Assembly: GCA_037833965.1 (NCBI GenBank)
Contig: AP031354.1
Coordinates: 18,764,001 to 18,828,000, forward strand
Direction: 5' to 3'
From: Marchantia polymorpha subsp. ruderalis
Lineage: Eukaryota > Streptophyta > Marchantiopsida > Marchantiales > Marchantiaceae
DNA length: 64,000 nt
The notes beneath the pieces were generated by a model. That model made no database searches. It was not told the origin of the DNA and worked only from the letters and a program-made list of their open reading frames with translations. Below, in pieces: positions 12,678-24,887 of this stretch (the stretch's first letter is position 1; the number at the start of each line of letters is the position of its first letter). Made by a program: the position numbers and the translations under genes.

Positions 12678-13774
12678 GAGGGGCTAGTTATACCTCATCC
12701 TAGTTTACGGCCCGACCATATTTTGTCCAAGGTCATAGATGACAGTGGATTTAGTTTATGGCTCCTCTAACATGGCTGTACTACTCAAACTACGATGGTC
12801 ACTATCCCCGTCGTGGACGACCCGCAACCCGCACGCACCTTGAATTCTCTCACCTGGACTCGATTCGTCGTATTGCTGGTCTGATCTGTCCGAATGTTTG
12901 CAGCTGGCCTGAATGTGGATCACGGCAATGTGGTGGGCTAGCCTGACGGCACCAGGGCGAGGCAGGGATGGATGTGTGAGCCAACGGAGTTGAGGAGGGA
13001 GGGAGAGAGAAGGCCAAAGTAGGAAGGAAGGAACAGGAGCGAGGCCTTCGGTACTTATCAGGACGAAACATCTACTTGGAAGATAAAGGTTGACCAAGGA
13101 TAGAGCGAAAGCCGAACCTCCGACCGGAGAGCTTGTGGATCGATTCACTCACTCATTCAATCAGCTGCAGCAGCCAGCAGGAAGGGCAAACATTTACTTC
13201 GCGGTTACATATTTCAGAACTTATCACGGTGCACATCGGGAGCTGTCAGAAGGCCCCACTGCGATTGCAACTAGCGACCTTTGCGCCTGCTCGATGATCT
13301 GAGCTGAATATCATGTGAAGCCGAATTGTGCACATCAATTTAGTTAGTCAGCACCTTATTCCTCCTTCCTACTTCGCCCCTCTACCCCAGTCAACTCCTT
13401 TGGCTCACACATCCATCCCCTACTCCGCCCCACTGCTGTCAGGCCAGCCCACCACATTGTTGCAATCCACATTCAGGCCAGCCGCATCAGCAAGCATTCA
13501 GTCAGATCAGACCAGCAGGAGAACGAGTCGAGCACAGTTGAGTTGCTGCGAGGTCACCTCAAGCCCTTGCAGCCCCGAAGTGCAAGCGGGTTGCGGGCCG
13601 TCCACAACAGCGGGTTACAGTGTCCACTGTAGTTTGTTTGTGAGGAGTCCAGCCATGTTAGAAGATCCATAAACTGAATTCAAGGGCATCTGTAACCATG
13701 GATCAATCCTGGTATATCGTATACTAGGATGAGTGATGATTAGCCCAAAGTGATAGATAACTAGCCCCTTCATT
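12678..13774. mobile_element. Foldback (long-TIR) element, about 1.1 kb, MULE-like
   Basis: The left arm (about 12678-13037) and right arm (about 13354-13774) are inverted copies over most of their length. Matching blocks include GGGGCTAGTTAT at the tips, TCTAACATGGCTG, GGCCTGAATGTGGAT and GGATGGATGTGTGAGCCAA. The right arm carries about 60 bp more than the left because of indels. A spacer of about 316 bp lies between the arms. Exact TTTTCATGG copies flank the element, consistent with the 9-bp duplication of Mutator-like elements. The element is GC-rich while its flanks are extremely AT-rich. No transposase is encoded. The open frames of 62-130 codons inside it are by-products of the arms' high GC and mirror each other. 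Confidence 0.75.
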
Positions 13775-13783
13775 TTTTCATGG
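13775..13783. repeat. Right target-site duplication, TTTTCATGG
   Basis: Exact copy of 12669-12677 on the other side of the foldback element. Confidence 0.65.
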
Positions 13784-14880
13784 ATTGTAAAATATGTAAA
13801 CGTAGTTGTACATTCGAAGAGATATCATAGTGTGTAACTTATCATAAAATTAGAATATATTCGCCGCATTTACAAGAATTTTATGAAAATTTTTTGGTCT
13901 TGAAAACAACTACATAAAATTAAAAGAAAATAAAAATTATGAGGTTACTAAAGTGAATTAAATATTTTATTTTTTTACGAAAGTTTAATACTTATTTCAA
14001 GATATAGTCTTTGGTCAAAATTCATATAATATGCATAGAATTTGCAGACTTCATCTTTCAAAATATTTTTTGAAAAAATAATAGTTACTTAGAAAATATA
14101 TATGCTTCTTTTGAATATATTGAAAATTTAACAACCGACTGCAAAAATGAAAATGAACCCTCAAACGCATATTTAGCTCAAGCATATTCTCTTTTGCAAG
14201 TAATCGTGTCTAATTTAATTATTTGAGGAAATCATCGATATCACATGGTTGGCTAAAGACATTGACACTTTATTTATAGATAATATGCAAGTATAGTTGT
14301 CGTCACTGAGTAAGTTTGGAACTTTCAATTATAGTTGTAATGGTCTATACAAGTATAATATATATTCTGAAGTTAATACATAATCTCATGAATATTATAC
14401 CCATAACCGAAAATATCGGGAGGAGAAATCAACTGACGTACAATTAAAAACAAAGAAAATTGCGAAATTCGGTCTTCACTCGAATCAAGGCAGAATTGAC
14501 GAGAGAAGCCACAATACACGCTCGATGCAATACTTGTCGACATTGCCGGCACTGTACAAAAGAGGCGTGGTTGAAATTCTTCCGGCATGAAGTTTCCATG
14601 AAGCTAAGCACACGTTCTGCATCTTCGACGAGGAAGAAAGTCAGAAATCGGTGGCCGAAAAATCCACCATACCAGTAAGAAGCTTTGGAGGACATCTTAT
14701 TAAATTGAATGAAAGCGAACATGTGGTTCCCAGAATAGTCCGAACTTTTAGGCCTCAGGGTCCTCATATTCCCCACCTCAGCTTCCCGGGTCGAAAACGG
14801 GGAAGCTGGAGGCAAGATAGTAATTGAATTTGTGCTATATATGGATCGCCGAGCTTTATCCAACTCATTCCGGTAAGCAT
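13784..14880. other. AT-rich intergenic DNA grading into balanced sequence
   Basis: AT-rich to about 14430. A 139-codon minus-strand open frame (14863-14444) has no recognisable domain and overlaps other frames; I do not call it. Confidence 0.4.
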
Positions 14881-16750
14881 AGTGTTGGGGAGAGCTGTCT
14901 TATCGCATGTATCTAAACCCGTGCCAAGGACTTACTCAAGTTAAGCGACCGTGGGTGGACTCTGCGGAGCTCGGGGCTTATTCTGAACTACGCTCGCGAA
15001 TTTGCCGCCTCTGGTAAGTTCCGCACAGATGACGCTCGTATGGAGCTCGGCCCGTCGACGCGAGAAAAACAGGACTATCAATGTGGTCTAATTTTGCCGA
15101 AGAGCGTGATCGCCAATCCTTCCAAAATTAGGATTTCCTCTCGCTTCCGAGCTTCCAAGTGGATGGAACCCGAGGGGCCGATCGAGGAAAGGCGACAAAC
15201 GGAACACGATGGTGGCATTTCGACCAGCGCATCCCGAGCGCGGCCAATCGACATCGGTGTGAGAGTGAATGTGTTGTTGATTTGTGGATGTGGTGGCTGA
15301 GGGACAGCCGAAATTTGCCCGTGACTGGGGAGGTGTCTCTGCCGAGATCCAACGGCGTGGCCTGACAACTCCGCTCTGGAGTGTCCATGTTTTGGCCCGT
15401 TCTGTGATCCGGGCGCGTATCGGTTTTAGAAACAATTAGTGGACGGGAAATATTCAAAGCCGCACGAAATCTGCACGGAGATCTCGAGAATTCGGGGAGC
15501 TCGGATATTTTACTTCGGTTTACCGCGATTGACAAATTCCTTCGTTCCAAGTCATTTTCGCTGCCTAACCGAGCACTGTTTCCGTCAAATGACAAACATT
15601 CTTGTCCTCCCGCTTGAATGCATTTTGCAGACTGTTGACAAGGTCCCCATAGACACGATCTTAATTTGTCTAGGAATACAAGCCTCGGTTCGGCAGTTAC
15701 TTTGCTTCACAATAAAACTTGTGTTGACCACCTCTTGGGGGTGTACGTGGTAATTAAGCTTCGGAGCAACCTTTCCATGTCTATCTCGAACCCAGGCGTA
15801 GTAGTATGACTAGCTTCTCGGTGATGTGTACCAACCTCTTGGGCGGTGTGCAGCGTACTGCTAGGCGGTCTGAATAATGTCTGAATAATGTCTCGTCGTA
15901 GCTGCGCTGAAGCGAAGGTCACCTTCACACGCCAACTTCATAAGTCAACAACATGCTATGCTCGATGCCTTCCAGCTTTCTTGGATTTGGCCAGCCAGGT
16001 GGGTGTTTCGGGCCTTGCAGATGTTGGTTCTGCAAGTGGATTTGCGCCGATTTCGAGCTTTGGCGGGATTCGTGAGGGAATCTTCCCCCTGACATCGACA
16101 TAAGTGGGTCCAAATCCTAGGCTGTAATTCCTTCCAGGTCGAGTTAATCATGACATCGGCTGCCACTTTCGAGCCTTAAAATCACCATTACAATATTCAA
16201 TTTTAAACTCTCCCTTCTTAAAGGGCCTCACCTTCGCCGACGAGGCTTCCTCAAGAACCCTTCTCACAGGACTTCGTCGCGAGAAGAAGAGCCTCCAGTC
16301 GCTTTGTTGCCCTTGGCTCATCATGCTCTTCATCTCATCAGACAACAAATCAAGCGTTAGAAAGTTAGGACCAATCAAATCCTCCGTGCTCCGGTCTATC
16401 TTCCTTCTCATGACTACGAGAGGGATGAAAAGCGCGAGGAAGTCCAGCGTGAGCGTCGACGAGCCTTTCTTGACAAGGTTAATGTTGATCGTCAATCGGG
16501 GCAATCGGTCATGCCAGAGACGTAAGCCCGACAAAGATGAAGCTGCTGCCTGGAAGCTGCGTTGCGATTTACTTGGGTTTGTACTAAAGTTGTCTGCGTG
16601 TATGGGGCTCGAGAGGGAGGCAGACGAAGATTCTCCTCCGGTATATATGACGAGGTACCACGAGCCTCGCGCAGAGGTCGAGTCACACACTGCGCCGAAA
16701 TGCAGTCAAAGAGGGCCTCGTCGTTTACCTCGGCGATAAGCGTGACGTGG
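14881..16750. other. Balanced-GC region with overlapping unassigned open frames
   Basis: Composition changes sharply from the AT-rich DNA to the left. Several open frames overlap on both strands, the longest being a 180-codon minus-strand frame (16690-16148). None shows a family I recognise, so this may be distal promoter, leader or a decayed gene. A small tandem duplication (TCTGAATAATG, twice) lies at about 15869-15890. Confidence 0.3.
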
Positions 16751-18000
16751 TTGGTCGCAGTCTCGAATTCCACGTCTCTCGTAATCACCAGGTGGACGGA
16801 AACCCGGCCTCACCTGCGCCTCGGATCGTTTGCCTCGGAACTCTCCTTCCGGCCTCGGGCCGCAAATGCTCAAACGCAGATTGAAGACGCGACGATCGCA
16901 CAGCTGGAACTTCGAGAGACGGCGTGGCAGCTCGGCAGGTGTCTTCTCTACGACGATCGATGCACCACCGCCTTTCCGCATCACGCATGCCAGCGACGAA
17001 CGGACGGAAGGCAGGAAGGAAGGAAGGAACGAACGAGAGCGGAAATCGTAACGAGCTTCGGGCCAAGAACCGAAAGGCTCCGCCGGGCCAAGCTTCTCAC
17101 ACGGCCCGCTCGCCCGACGGGAGCGCGCGTCTGGGAGGAGCGTCGATCAACGGACGGCCGCTCCGGCAGCGCGGACACCGAAGGAAGTTTGACCCGGAGA
17201 CGCTCGTCGTCCGTGCGGGCGGGCAGACAGGCGGGCACGGGGCAGCGCCTGGAGCGCGGGAGAGCGAGCCCCGAGGGACAGTGGACTCGAGGAGGAGAGG
17301 AGAGCCGAGAGGCGCGAGGCGGGCGGGGAAAGGGGGAGGGGGAGGGGGAGGGAGAGATGAGTAAGTTACCGAGCGCGGAGGAGGAGTGCAACAGCCCAGT
17401 CCCCTCGGAGGTGGCAGTTGCTAAATGGGCGCGGGCCGACCGGCTGCCGGCCGGACCCGGTCACCGGCTGCGGGCGGGGGCGAGCTGGCTGGTCTTGCCA
17501 TGGCAGAGGCAGAGGCCGAGAGATGAAGGTTTGCTGTTTGTTCCTCTACTGGCGAGCAAGCGAGCGAGGGGAGGAGAGAGGGAGGGAGGAAGGGAGGGAG
17601 GCAGGCAAGCAGAGAGGCAGACAGACAGGCAGGCAGGCAGACATGAGCGAAGAAAAGGAGGAGGAGGAGGAGCGCAGGGGAAGCTGAAGGGAAGCGCAGC
17701 GCCAGGAAGAGCTTTTCTTTGCCGCTGCTCCGTTGCGTTAGTGCTGCTGCTGCTGCCCCGGGAAGGACGAAGTGGAAGCTTCTTCTTCTTCTTCTTCTTC
17801 TTCTTGTGCTGGCTGGGCGAGAGGCGGAGGAGGTGGTGCAGGAGGGAGGGAGGGCAGTGCGCTGCCTGGCTGGAGAAGTCGAGGCGAGGCCGAATCGAAC
17901 CCCCCTGGGGATTACGGTGCTTATTCATGGCCTCGCAGCGCCGGAGGTCGGGGATTGAGATGACAGGCGTGTAGAACAGGTGATTGATTAGCTCTCCGGC
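16751..18000 (+). promoter_or_regulatory. GC-rich, purine-rich probable 5' leader/promoter of the MUB gene
   Basis: Very GC-rich. It contains GGAA/GGGA purine runs at about 16990-17050, 17280-17360 and 17560-17690, and a (TTC)n run at 17780-17804. A long open frame crosses it (16562-17974), but its translation is Arg/Gly/Glu low-complexity, so I read it as leader rather than coding. The next gene downstream in this orientation is MUB at 19577, which would imply a long 5' UTR with an intron between about 18 and 19.5 kb. No TATA element was identified with confidence. Confidence 0.4.
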
Positions 18001-19576
18001 GATGGGTTTTTTTCATGTGTTCGGTGCGCCTCGAGCCTCTTTAGGGTAGGCAATCCGCGCTGGGGTAGCGCTAGAGTCGCCGGCGAGAGGGTTGGGTGGT
18101 GGTTGGTTGAGATGTTTCCCGGACTGGAACGATAACCAACGATCGATTGATCGGCGAGAGCGACGCTAGGCCAGGGCTCGAGAGGAAAGGCAAGGTATTA
18201 TTTACTTGTGGTTGGATACGTTGCAGACCGCAGACGGAGCTTGAAAATACTTGAGTTTCTGTGTATCCTGTTTGGGGAAAGACGGGCGAAACCGGCTGGG
18301 TAGGCACGTGAGGTGTGACCGCTCACCTCATTTGGGAGGCAGCGTCCGGGTCTGCGAGAATTTCAGATCCAGGGGCGGTTACGGTTTTGTGAATTTGTTT
18401 AGATTCTTTCTGTGTGATTTGCGGTCAGCTCTTGGAATAGTAGAGCTTGCGCTTAGAATTTCGAGGCCTCTCGTCCTATCGGTCGCTGGCAGGATTCGGT
18501 TTCAAGCTGGGTGTGGTTCTCATATCTGAGTGCACCGCCTCGGTTAGTTGTGAAAGACCTACCGCAGCCTCCCACTCTTGAAGAGGAATTGGACCAACCT
18601 GGCACCAGATCTTCGTTCCGTCATTGTTCTTGGCTGCACAACCGCTGATTCCTGCGAGGATTCGGGATCTGTGACGGAGTATAGCCGCCTGATCATCCTG
18701 GGTTCTTCACGGTTTCTCGAAGACTAGAGTCTGCAAAAGGGCACGATGTATTCGTGAGCAATGTCCTTCTCTGGGGATAAACTTGAATGTCTTTCAAGGC
18801 TGAAAGTGTCGACACTTACAGCAGTAGGAGATAGGTTCCTGCCGAGGGACCAAAGATTCTCGCCAGGACCAAAGATTCTCGCCAAGAGATTCGGTGAGTC
18901 GGGCTTTGCCGCAAGCGGATTAGTTTGTACGACGTCTGGGAGCTCGCCTTACACTCAAACCAGTCAACTCCACTGATCAATACTGTCTCTACTGTCCCTA
19001 CCGCCGAGCGGTCACCTCTGGTCATCGTGGCTATTGCTAACCGTTTAGTGAGACAAGGCTGTTCAGATACTTCACTGAAATCTTCCCGGACAGGTGCATG
19101 TACTAAGCGAAGGTTGCGAGAGCGCTTGTAGACATAGTGTGGACATAGAGCGAGTAATTACGCATTTCGGTTGCTAACCTTCCTGGACATTTTGTTGCTG
19201 TGCTCGCAGGAGTGGAACTTTGACTCTAAATATCGGGGTTCCACAGCCATTCCCAGTTGGAGCTTTTGGAGCGAAAGGAAAGTAACAGCTGAAGCAGTTT
19301 AGACTGTTGGAAGCCGTTCAGAGCTAGATATGCACACTAGGAACAGAGGATGGTTGCTTTAGTGGATTCTTTGATAATGGGAATTTGTACGGTGGACCTG
19401 AGGTGAACAAGTGTCTTGCACTTTGTTCCCTCTTCCTCTGGCTGGCGATTTGCATCAGGAGCCGAATTCACCTTGTATAGGGCAAACAGGAGTAAATCTT
19501 GTGTACAGATCACGCTACCGTGAATCTCAAGCAGTTGGTGCTTACCCACTCATAGTAATAAGTGGAACTGAGGAAC

Positions 19577-22500
19577 ATGGCGGGGGAGGATTTAGTGGAG
19601 CTTAAGTTTCGTCTTTATGATGGCACAGACATAGGTCCCAACAAATATGCCCCCGCCACCACCGTCTCCACTCTGAAAGAGAGCATTCTCGCTCAATGGC
19701 CTTCAGGTAATACAACCAATCTTTCTCCATCATTAATGTTTTGCCAAGATAAATTATACAGACCAGTGCATCACAAGAAAACGTGGATTATGCACGTTCC
19801 CGTCAAGCCTGAAAGTATCAAGCCAGCGACTCATGTATACTTCCATAGATATGTATCTTGCAGGTGTTGAGTACCTCCGTTCATGGTGGATCATGTGGAG
19901 TTGACGCTCTGTTCTGTTGTGCTATCTGTTGCTTCGTGATTTTGATATGGATGGTGAAGATAGGTAGAATTGGTGGAGTTCACTGACGCCCCATCCTTGT
20001 CTCACTATACATATGGCCTCACTCTCTCCGTGAGAATTAGAAGAAATGTAGCAAAACAAAATACCGAAGAAAGACATAGTGAACAGAAAAAAATATAGTG
20101 AAACAACCACAGGCGCGGCTTGTTAGTTAACGCAACGTAGGTGTTTCATACCTTCGTGTTTCAATTGCGATGAAAGATCGAAACGATTATGCAAGGACTG
20201 ATACGGCTGGATCCTTCGAAGTACAGCTGTCAATCCTTGGGTAGTAGTGGTCCATTCCAAGCCAATACTTGCATTATCTTGATTCAAGAGCAATACGGTT
20301 ATTGGAGGTTTTCTTCCGTGGAATCTCAACTTATCTCAAGGCTCCTGATGATAAGGTGTGTTTCAACGGAAGAAATCCTCCAATCAACAGTTCTTTATTT
20401 GGTCTTGCCGAGGAGTGATTACGTGCAGGCACATAAAATATTTATTGTATTTGTTAGTTGCTATGTATGCTTTGAATATCACTCATATTGTGAGGTTACG
20501 TCTAGTGATTCCTTCCATTTCAGTTCACCTCTCTGTCTTTAGTTTTTTTCTTCAAATCCAGCTACTTCTATTTTGATGTTGATCATTCGTATTTGATGAT
20601 GGCTACATCTTCATGTACGCCGATTTTGGATGTAACCCACCCTTTGTAGGAGCTGAGAATGTCCCTACCTGCCGATTGACATTATTGCCTCGACTTACAA
20701 CTTAAGTGAGATTTAAAGCTCCTGTGACTTCCCGTCTTCATGTTTGAACGAGATGTAATCCGATGGTGAATTGAAATAACTTCATGGCAAAGTTTGCACG
20801 AAATAATATGTTGATTTGAATTTCAGATATGATCAATTCTAGCATGTTCTCGCTAAGATTGGACAGGACTAGAGTACATCGGCCACTTAAACTTGTGTTA
20901 CTGGAATGTGTCTTTCATTCTCTCAAAGTCTAACTATGTGTGGTGAATTATTTATACAAAGCGCCTCAAGCAAAATAAAATCTTGTTATTGTTCAAGCCC
21001 GAGCGAGGTAGTACTGATTTCTCTCGCTGCTAGCTTTGTACTTCAACAATGAGTACAAAGTTCAAATCAGTTCTGTAATTTTTAGGTGTTCTCTGCAGAC
21101 ACCTAAGATTTGAGGTTTTTATTGTTGACAAGCGGCCTATGTTAGCCCAAGAAATCTTCATTTCATCATCTTGTATCTCTTCCAAGCGATAAGTTTTCCA
21201 AAGAACTCCTACACTGTATCGGGACTAGGGTTGTGAGGATATCGAAAGAAGGGATGGATACAGTCTGAGAATGATGGCACCGTCTTTCTTAATTTTTCTC
21301 ACAAAGTTAGTTCGAGGCTTTTGCTGCTCAGTAAATTGATCGATCCAGCTTTTGATGTGTAGTATTTTAGAAAACCACCTGTCTGATGTGCGCAATGAAA
21401 CCGCTTTGTATTGAGATGAATCGCCTCATCATGTGGTGTTTCTAGATCAATTATATGCAAGTTCCTATCAAGGATCGATAGGATCTACCCGGGTAGCGCT
21501 TTGACTCTTCTGGCGCGGCAAAGGAGCTAACTGCTGAGTTTCTTACTTTCAACGTGTACGATTTTTGATGATGCGGATAAAACTAAAAATGTGATGGATT
21601 GTCCTGCTTCAAGCTTGATTCACGACCGTCCGATCATTGGCGTCGTTGGTTTCACTTTGGCACTCGTTTCACTCAGTTTAGGAGTTGAAGCTTACAATAC
21701 TACTTCAGTGTACTGCGAGACCTTCTACCGTGGCAAGCGCTTCTAAGTACATACCATGTCATGTTTGTATATATTATTTAGCGGGTCAGTGAAGGCATTT
21801 TAAGGAGAAATGATTGCTCTTGTGAATTAAAAGTTCAATTTCAGAGATATTGGAAGGTCATCTGTAAGAATTATTCTGAATAATAATGAGAGAGACAGTG
21901 ATTAAGAATTTGAATATTGAAAGCTAATTTTTCTCTTCACGTTATTACCCGTTTTAACCTTATGCTTCTATTGTCACAAGTACTTGCACGCGGTCTTTTG
22001 ATGCGTTCATAGACAGGCCTCATAGGAATCATGTCGTGTTTGATGGATTACTGAATGTGTCTGTCATGGAATTGTAACGAGGAATAATTGCATTGTTGAA
22101 GTAGAAAGTTTATGGTCGGAAATATTGGAGGTGATATGGTAAAATGATTTGGTTCATTTTAAATGGCGATATAGTGATAAAGAAGTCAAAGATCAATGGG
22201 AACCATTTCCCTTACGTTCTTACCCGTTATAACATTATGCTTTAACTTTCATTCAATTCAAAATTTAATGACACATTGCGTCACACTAGGCTCCTTCCTT
22301 CGTGCTTACCGTGTTATAAACTAACAAGTGCTCAGATTTAGAGGGTCTTCCCATGGTGTATTTCTTGCCTTCTTTCGTGCTTACTCTGTATTCTGTGAAA
22401 TAACAAACGCTCACACCAAGAGGGTTTTTCCCTCCGTGTTTTTTTAACCTTTTTTTGTGCTTACCTTTTATCCCCGAAATAACATCTCACTCCAATAGGC

Positions 22501-24887
22501 TTCCTCCCTTCCGTTCGTGCTTACCGTATAAACTATGGTGTAACAATTGCTTAGAATAATAGGCTTGTGCTCTTCTTCTGTCTTCATCCCTTCCCTTCTT
22601 GCTCACCCGGTAATCTTCGATCTAACGATTGGTCGCAAGATTTACCTTAACAATACCGTCAGTTTTGCTGTAATTTATAGACTACAAGGGAATAGGTTAA
22701 GAAAGGTACTTGGACTTCTCAACTGAAGTTGTATGATGAAGCACATTGGTTCTCTTACTGGAGTTATTCGCCTACAATGTATCAGATGAGCAATATAAAT
22801 ACTACTTGGTATGAAGTTTTAGTCGAGAGGCTGAGTTTGAGACTGTCTGTAAGTCATTCTTGGTCAATCTGAATTGATTGTTCGATTAGCGATTCCAGTG
22901 CCTAGCTTGATGATCTCATAGTCACGCTTGAATGATCCAATGGCAAAGAGTAGAACACTTATATTCTGTCTGCAATCAAACTTGCAAGACATTATTGTTA
23001 ATGAACTTCAAATTTGAAGTCTTCACATCGGGGCTAGAGATTCAGGAACACGACGAAACCTTTCTTCGATATTGTATTGTCATTGTATTGCATTGTTAAT
23101 CTAGCTGGAGCTGCACATGGTTGAAGTGCGTGGCTGGTTGTGACATTAGTTGGTGTTAACTGTCAGTTTGATGTCATCGATATTCATGTAGGAATTTTGG
23201 GTACTCTTGGTTCTTCTTTGAGCCTCAGAGTTGTAACATATATAAATTTTAGTTGTTTAGTCTGTTTGATTTACGTGTGCATTTCTTTGCGTTATATTAT
23301 CTCGCGGTCACGGGACAACTATTTGCTTTTTTCTAAAAGTAAACTTCTTGGTGCTATTTTATTCGAAATCTTCGTCACCGAGTAATCGGTTCTTCGGGCG
23401 GTTAGTTAATTGATTCTTATTACTGCCTTCTTTAGCACTGCATTTTTACGTTCTGAATTCTTGATTGCTAGACTGTTCCAATGCGATAACGGGAAATTTG
23501 AGAGCCCGTGGTTTTACCTCCGGGGTTTGTGCTTTTCGGTCTCCAAGCGTGTGATGCGTGTTGTTTTCATGGTTTATAATCGTTGAAACAAGAATAAACA
23601 AAAGCGTCCCTCTTCGTATCAGACAGAACAAAGTTTGTCCATGTCCATGCAAATATAATGAATGCTTTTAGCTTACAACACTTTAACTAGTGTTATCTAT
23701 CACAAATTTCTGGGATTTTCTTCCATCCAACGTCCGTGTGCGGTGCTATATTTTTCTTTTCCAGAACCTTATGTGAATCCCTCAGCCAGTAGATTTCCTG
23801 CTTACAGCAATTTCATTCTCTACCCATTTTCTTGTGGGACGGTTCCTCAATATATTGGTTTATTTGGTGGGCTTACCACATGATTCAATCTCGAGGTTTT
23901 CTTCCCTTCTGGGATAGCATATTTCTCCTCGCCTCCTTCCTCAGTTACCATATCTTTTCATCCATCACATCCACCAGTTACTGGTTATGTAAATCTTGTT
24001 AGGGATCACCTTTTCAGAATAGAGATCACCTTTGATCTCTATTCTCCTACAGTCTTTTTGAACAATCGCTGTCTGTCGAGGAGTTGAAGTAGGAGAAAAG
24101 GTCTAGTTGTTTTTGCGCGAGAAACCGCTGCCTTTTCTCCTTATGCAGTATATCTTGGAACTTTGAAATCAAATTCATATTGGTAATTGATAGCTAATGG
24201 TTTTCATTATCTTTGCGCAGAGAAAGAAAATGGTCCAAAAACAATAAACGATATGAAGTTAATTAATGCTGGGAAAGTGCTGGAGAATAACAAGACTCTT
24301 GCCGAATCAAGAGTACCGGTTGGCGAGCTGCCGGGTGGGGTTATAACGATGCATGTGGTTGTGCGACCCCCTTCTTCGGATAAAGCTAGTGGTAAGCCTG
24401 CTAAGTTAGGAACACGAAGATGTTCTGTGCGTTTTAGTTGTATAGTCTGGCTAAGTGTGACATCTATATAGGTTACATCTTAAGTGGTTTAGTTGGAGTG
24501 ATAGATTCTTACTGAACCCCATTGTGGAGGGTTGATGTATGCGTTAACACTAGTTCCCAGTGGAGGGTCGAGCTGTGACAGTAGCGATGATAACTGCGCG
24601 GATCTTGTTGGACGTGATTATTATCTTATCACCTATGCAGGATAGTGGGCTGGTGGATGGGAATTAAAATTTTGGTTGGTCAAGTGATTTTGATGCAGAC
24701 AGAATACGGGACGTGTTACTGAATGTCGGGTTTGATTGGCTTTGTGAATGTCTGCTCATAGATGGCTCGGTATACTTGTGCCTGATGATTCGCTACTGCC
24801 CCTTGCTTTCGATGTCTGTGTTGTGAAGCAGAAAAGCAGCCATCGGACTCACCGAAGAGTAACAAATGTGCATGCACTATTCTCTAG
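19577..24887 (+). CDS. MUB: Membrane-anchored ubiquitin-fold (MUB) protein
   Basis: Three exons: 19577-19706, 24221-24391, 24832-24887; 357 nt, 118 residues, the usual MUB length. MUB proteins have a ubiquitin fold and a C-terminal lipid anchor; in Arabidopsis they bind group VI E2 enzymes at the plasma membrane. Visible family motifs are [55 protein letters not shown] and [10 protein letters not shown]. The last exon is tiny and ends Lys-Cys-Ala-Cys-Thr-Ile-Leu. Cys115 therefore heads a CaaX box (C-T-I-L, Leu predicting geranylgeranylation), and Cys113 is a neighbouring cysteine that in MUBs may be palmitoylated. I start at ATG 19577 because it gives [11 protein letters not shown], as in known MUBs. 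Intron 1 is 4514 bp, strikingly long beside the others here, and contains a decayed repeat array. Exon 3 was placed by phase and the CaaX box. Confidence 0.92.
19707..24220 (+). other. 4.5-kb first coding intron of MUB
   Basis: The intron starts GTAATA and ends TTTGCGCAG. No gene is recognised inside it. It contains a diverged tandem array at about 21940-22625 and a perfect 13-bp inverted repeat (24016-24028 with 24033-24045, 4-base loop). Intron-held regulatory or RNA elements cannot be excluded. Confidence 0.75.
21940..22625. repeat. Diverged tandem array inside the MUB intron
   Basis: A core resembling TTCGTGCTTACCgTtTAAAcT recurs at about 21940, 22215, 22301, 22376, 22456, 22516 and 22598. 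Spacing is 60-86 bp for the last six. Several cores are followed by a CAA.tGCTcA segment and an AGGgTtT..CCCT segment. Units are heavily diverged. Confidence 0.55.

Noticed and set aside
12756-13672. Open frames of 62-130 codons on both strands
   Set aside because: They lie in the GC-rich arms of the foldback element, mirror each other and lack any domain.
14444-14863. 139-codon minus-strand frame
   Set aside because: No recognisable family, overlapping frames open on the other strand, and no splice or composition support.
16562-17974. 470-codon open frame on the plus strand
   Set aside because: The translation is Arg/Gly/Glu/Ala low complexity from GC-rich purine repeats, and the other frames there are also open. 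No domain is visible.
20585-20665. Possible C/D-box snoRNA in the MUB intron (TGATGA at about 20597, CTGA at about 20652, short CATTC/GAATG stem)
   Set aside because: The stem is separated from the C box, no C'/D' boxes are clear and no rRNA guide could be identified; chance is likely.
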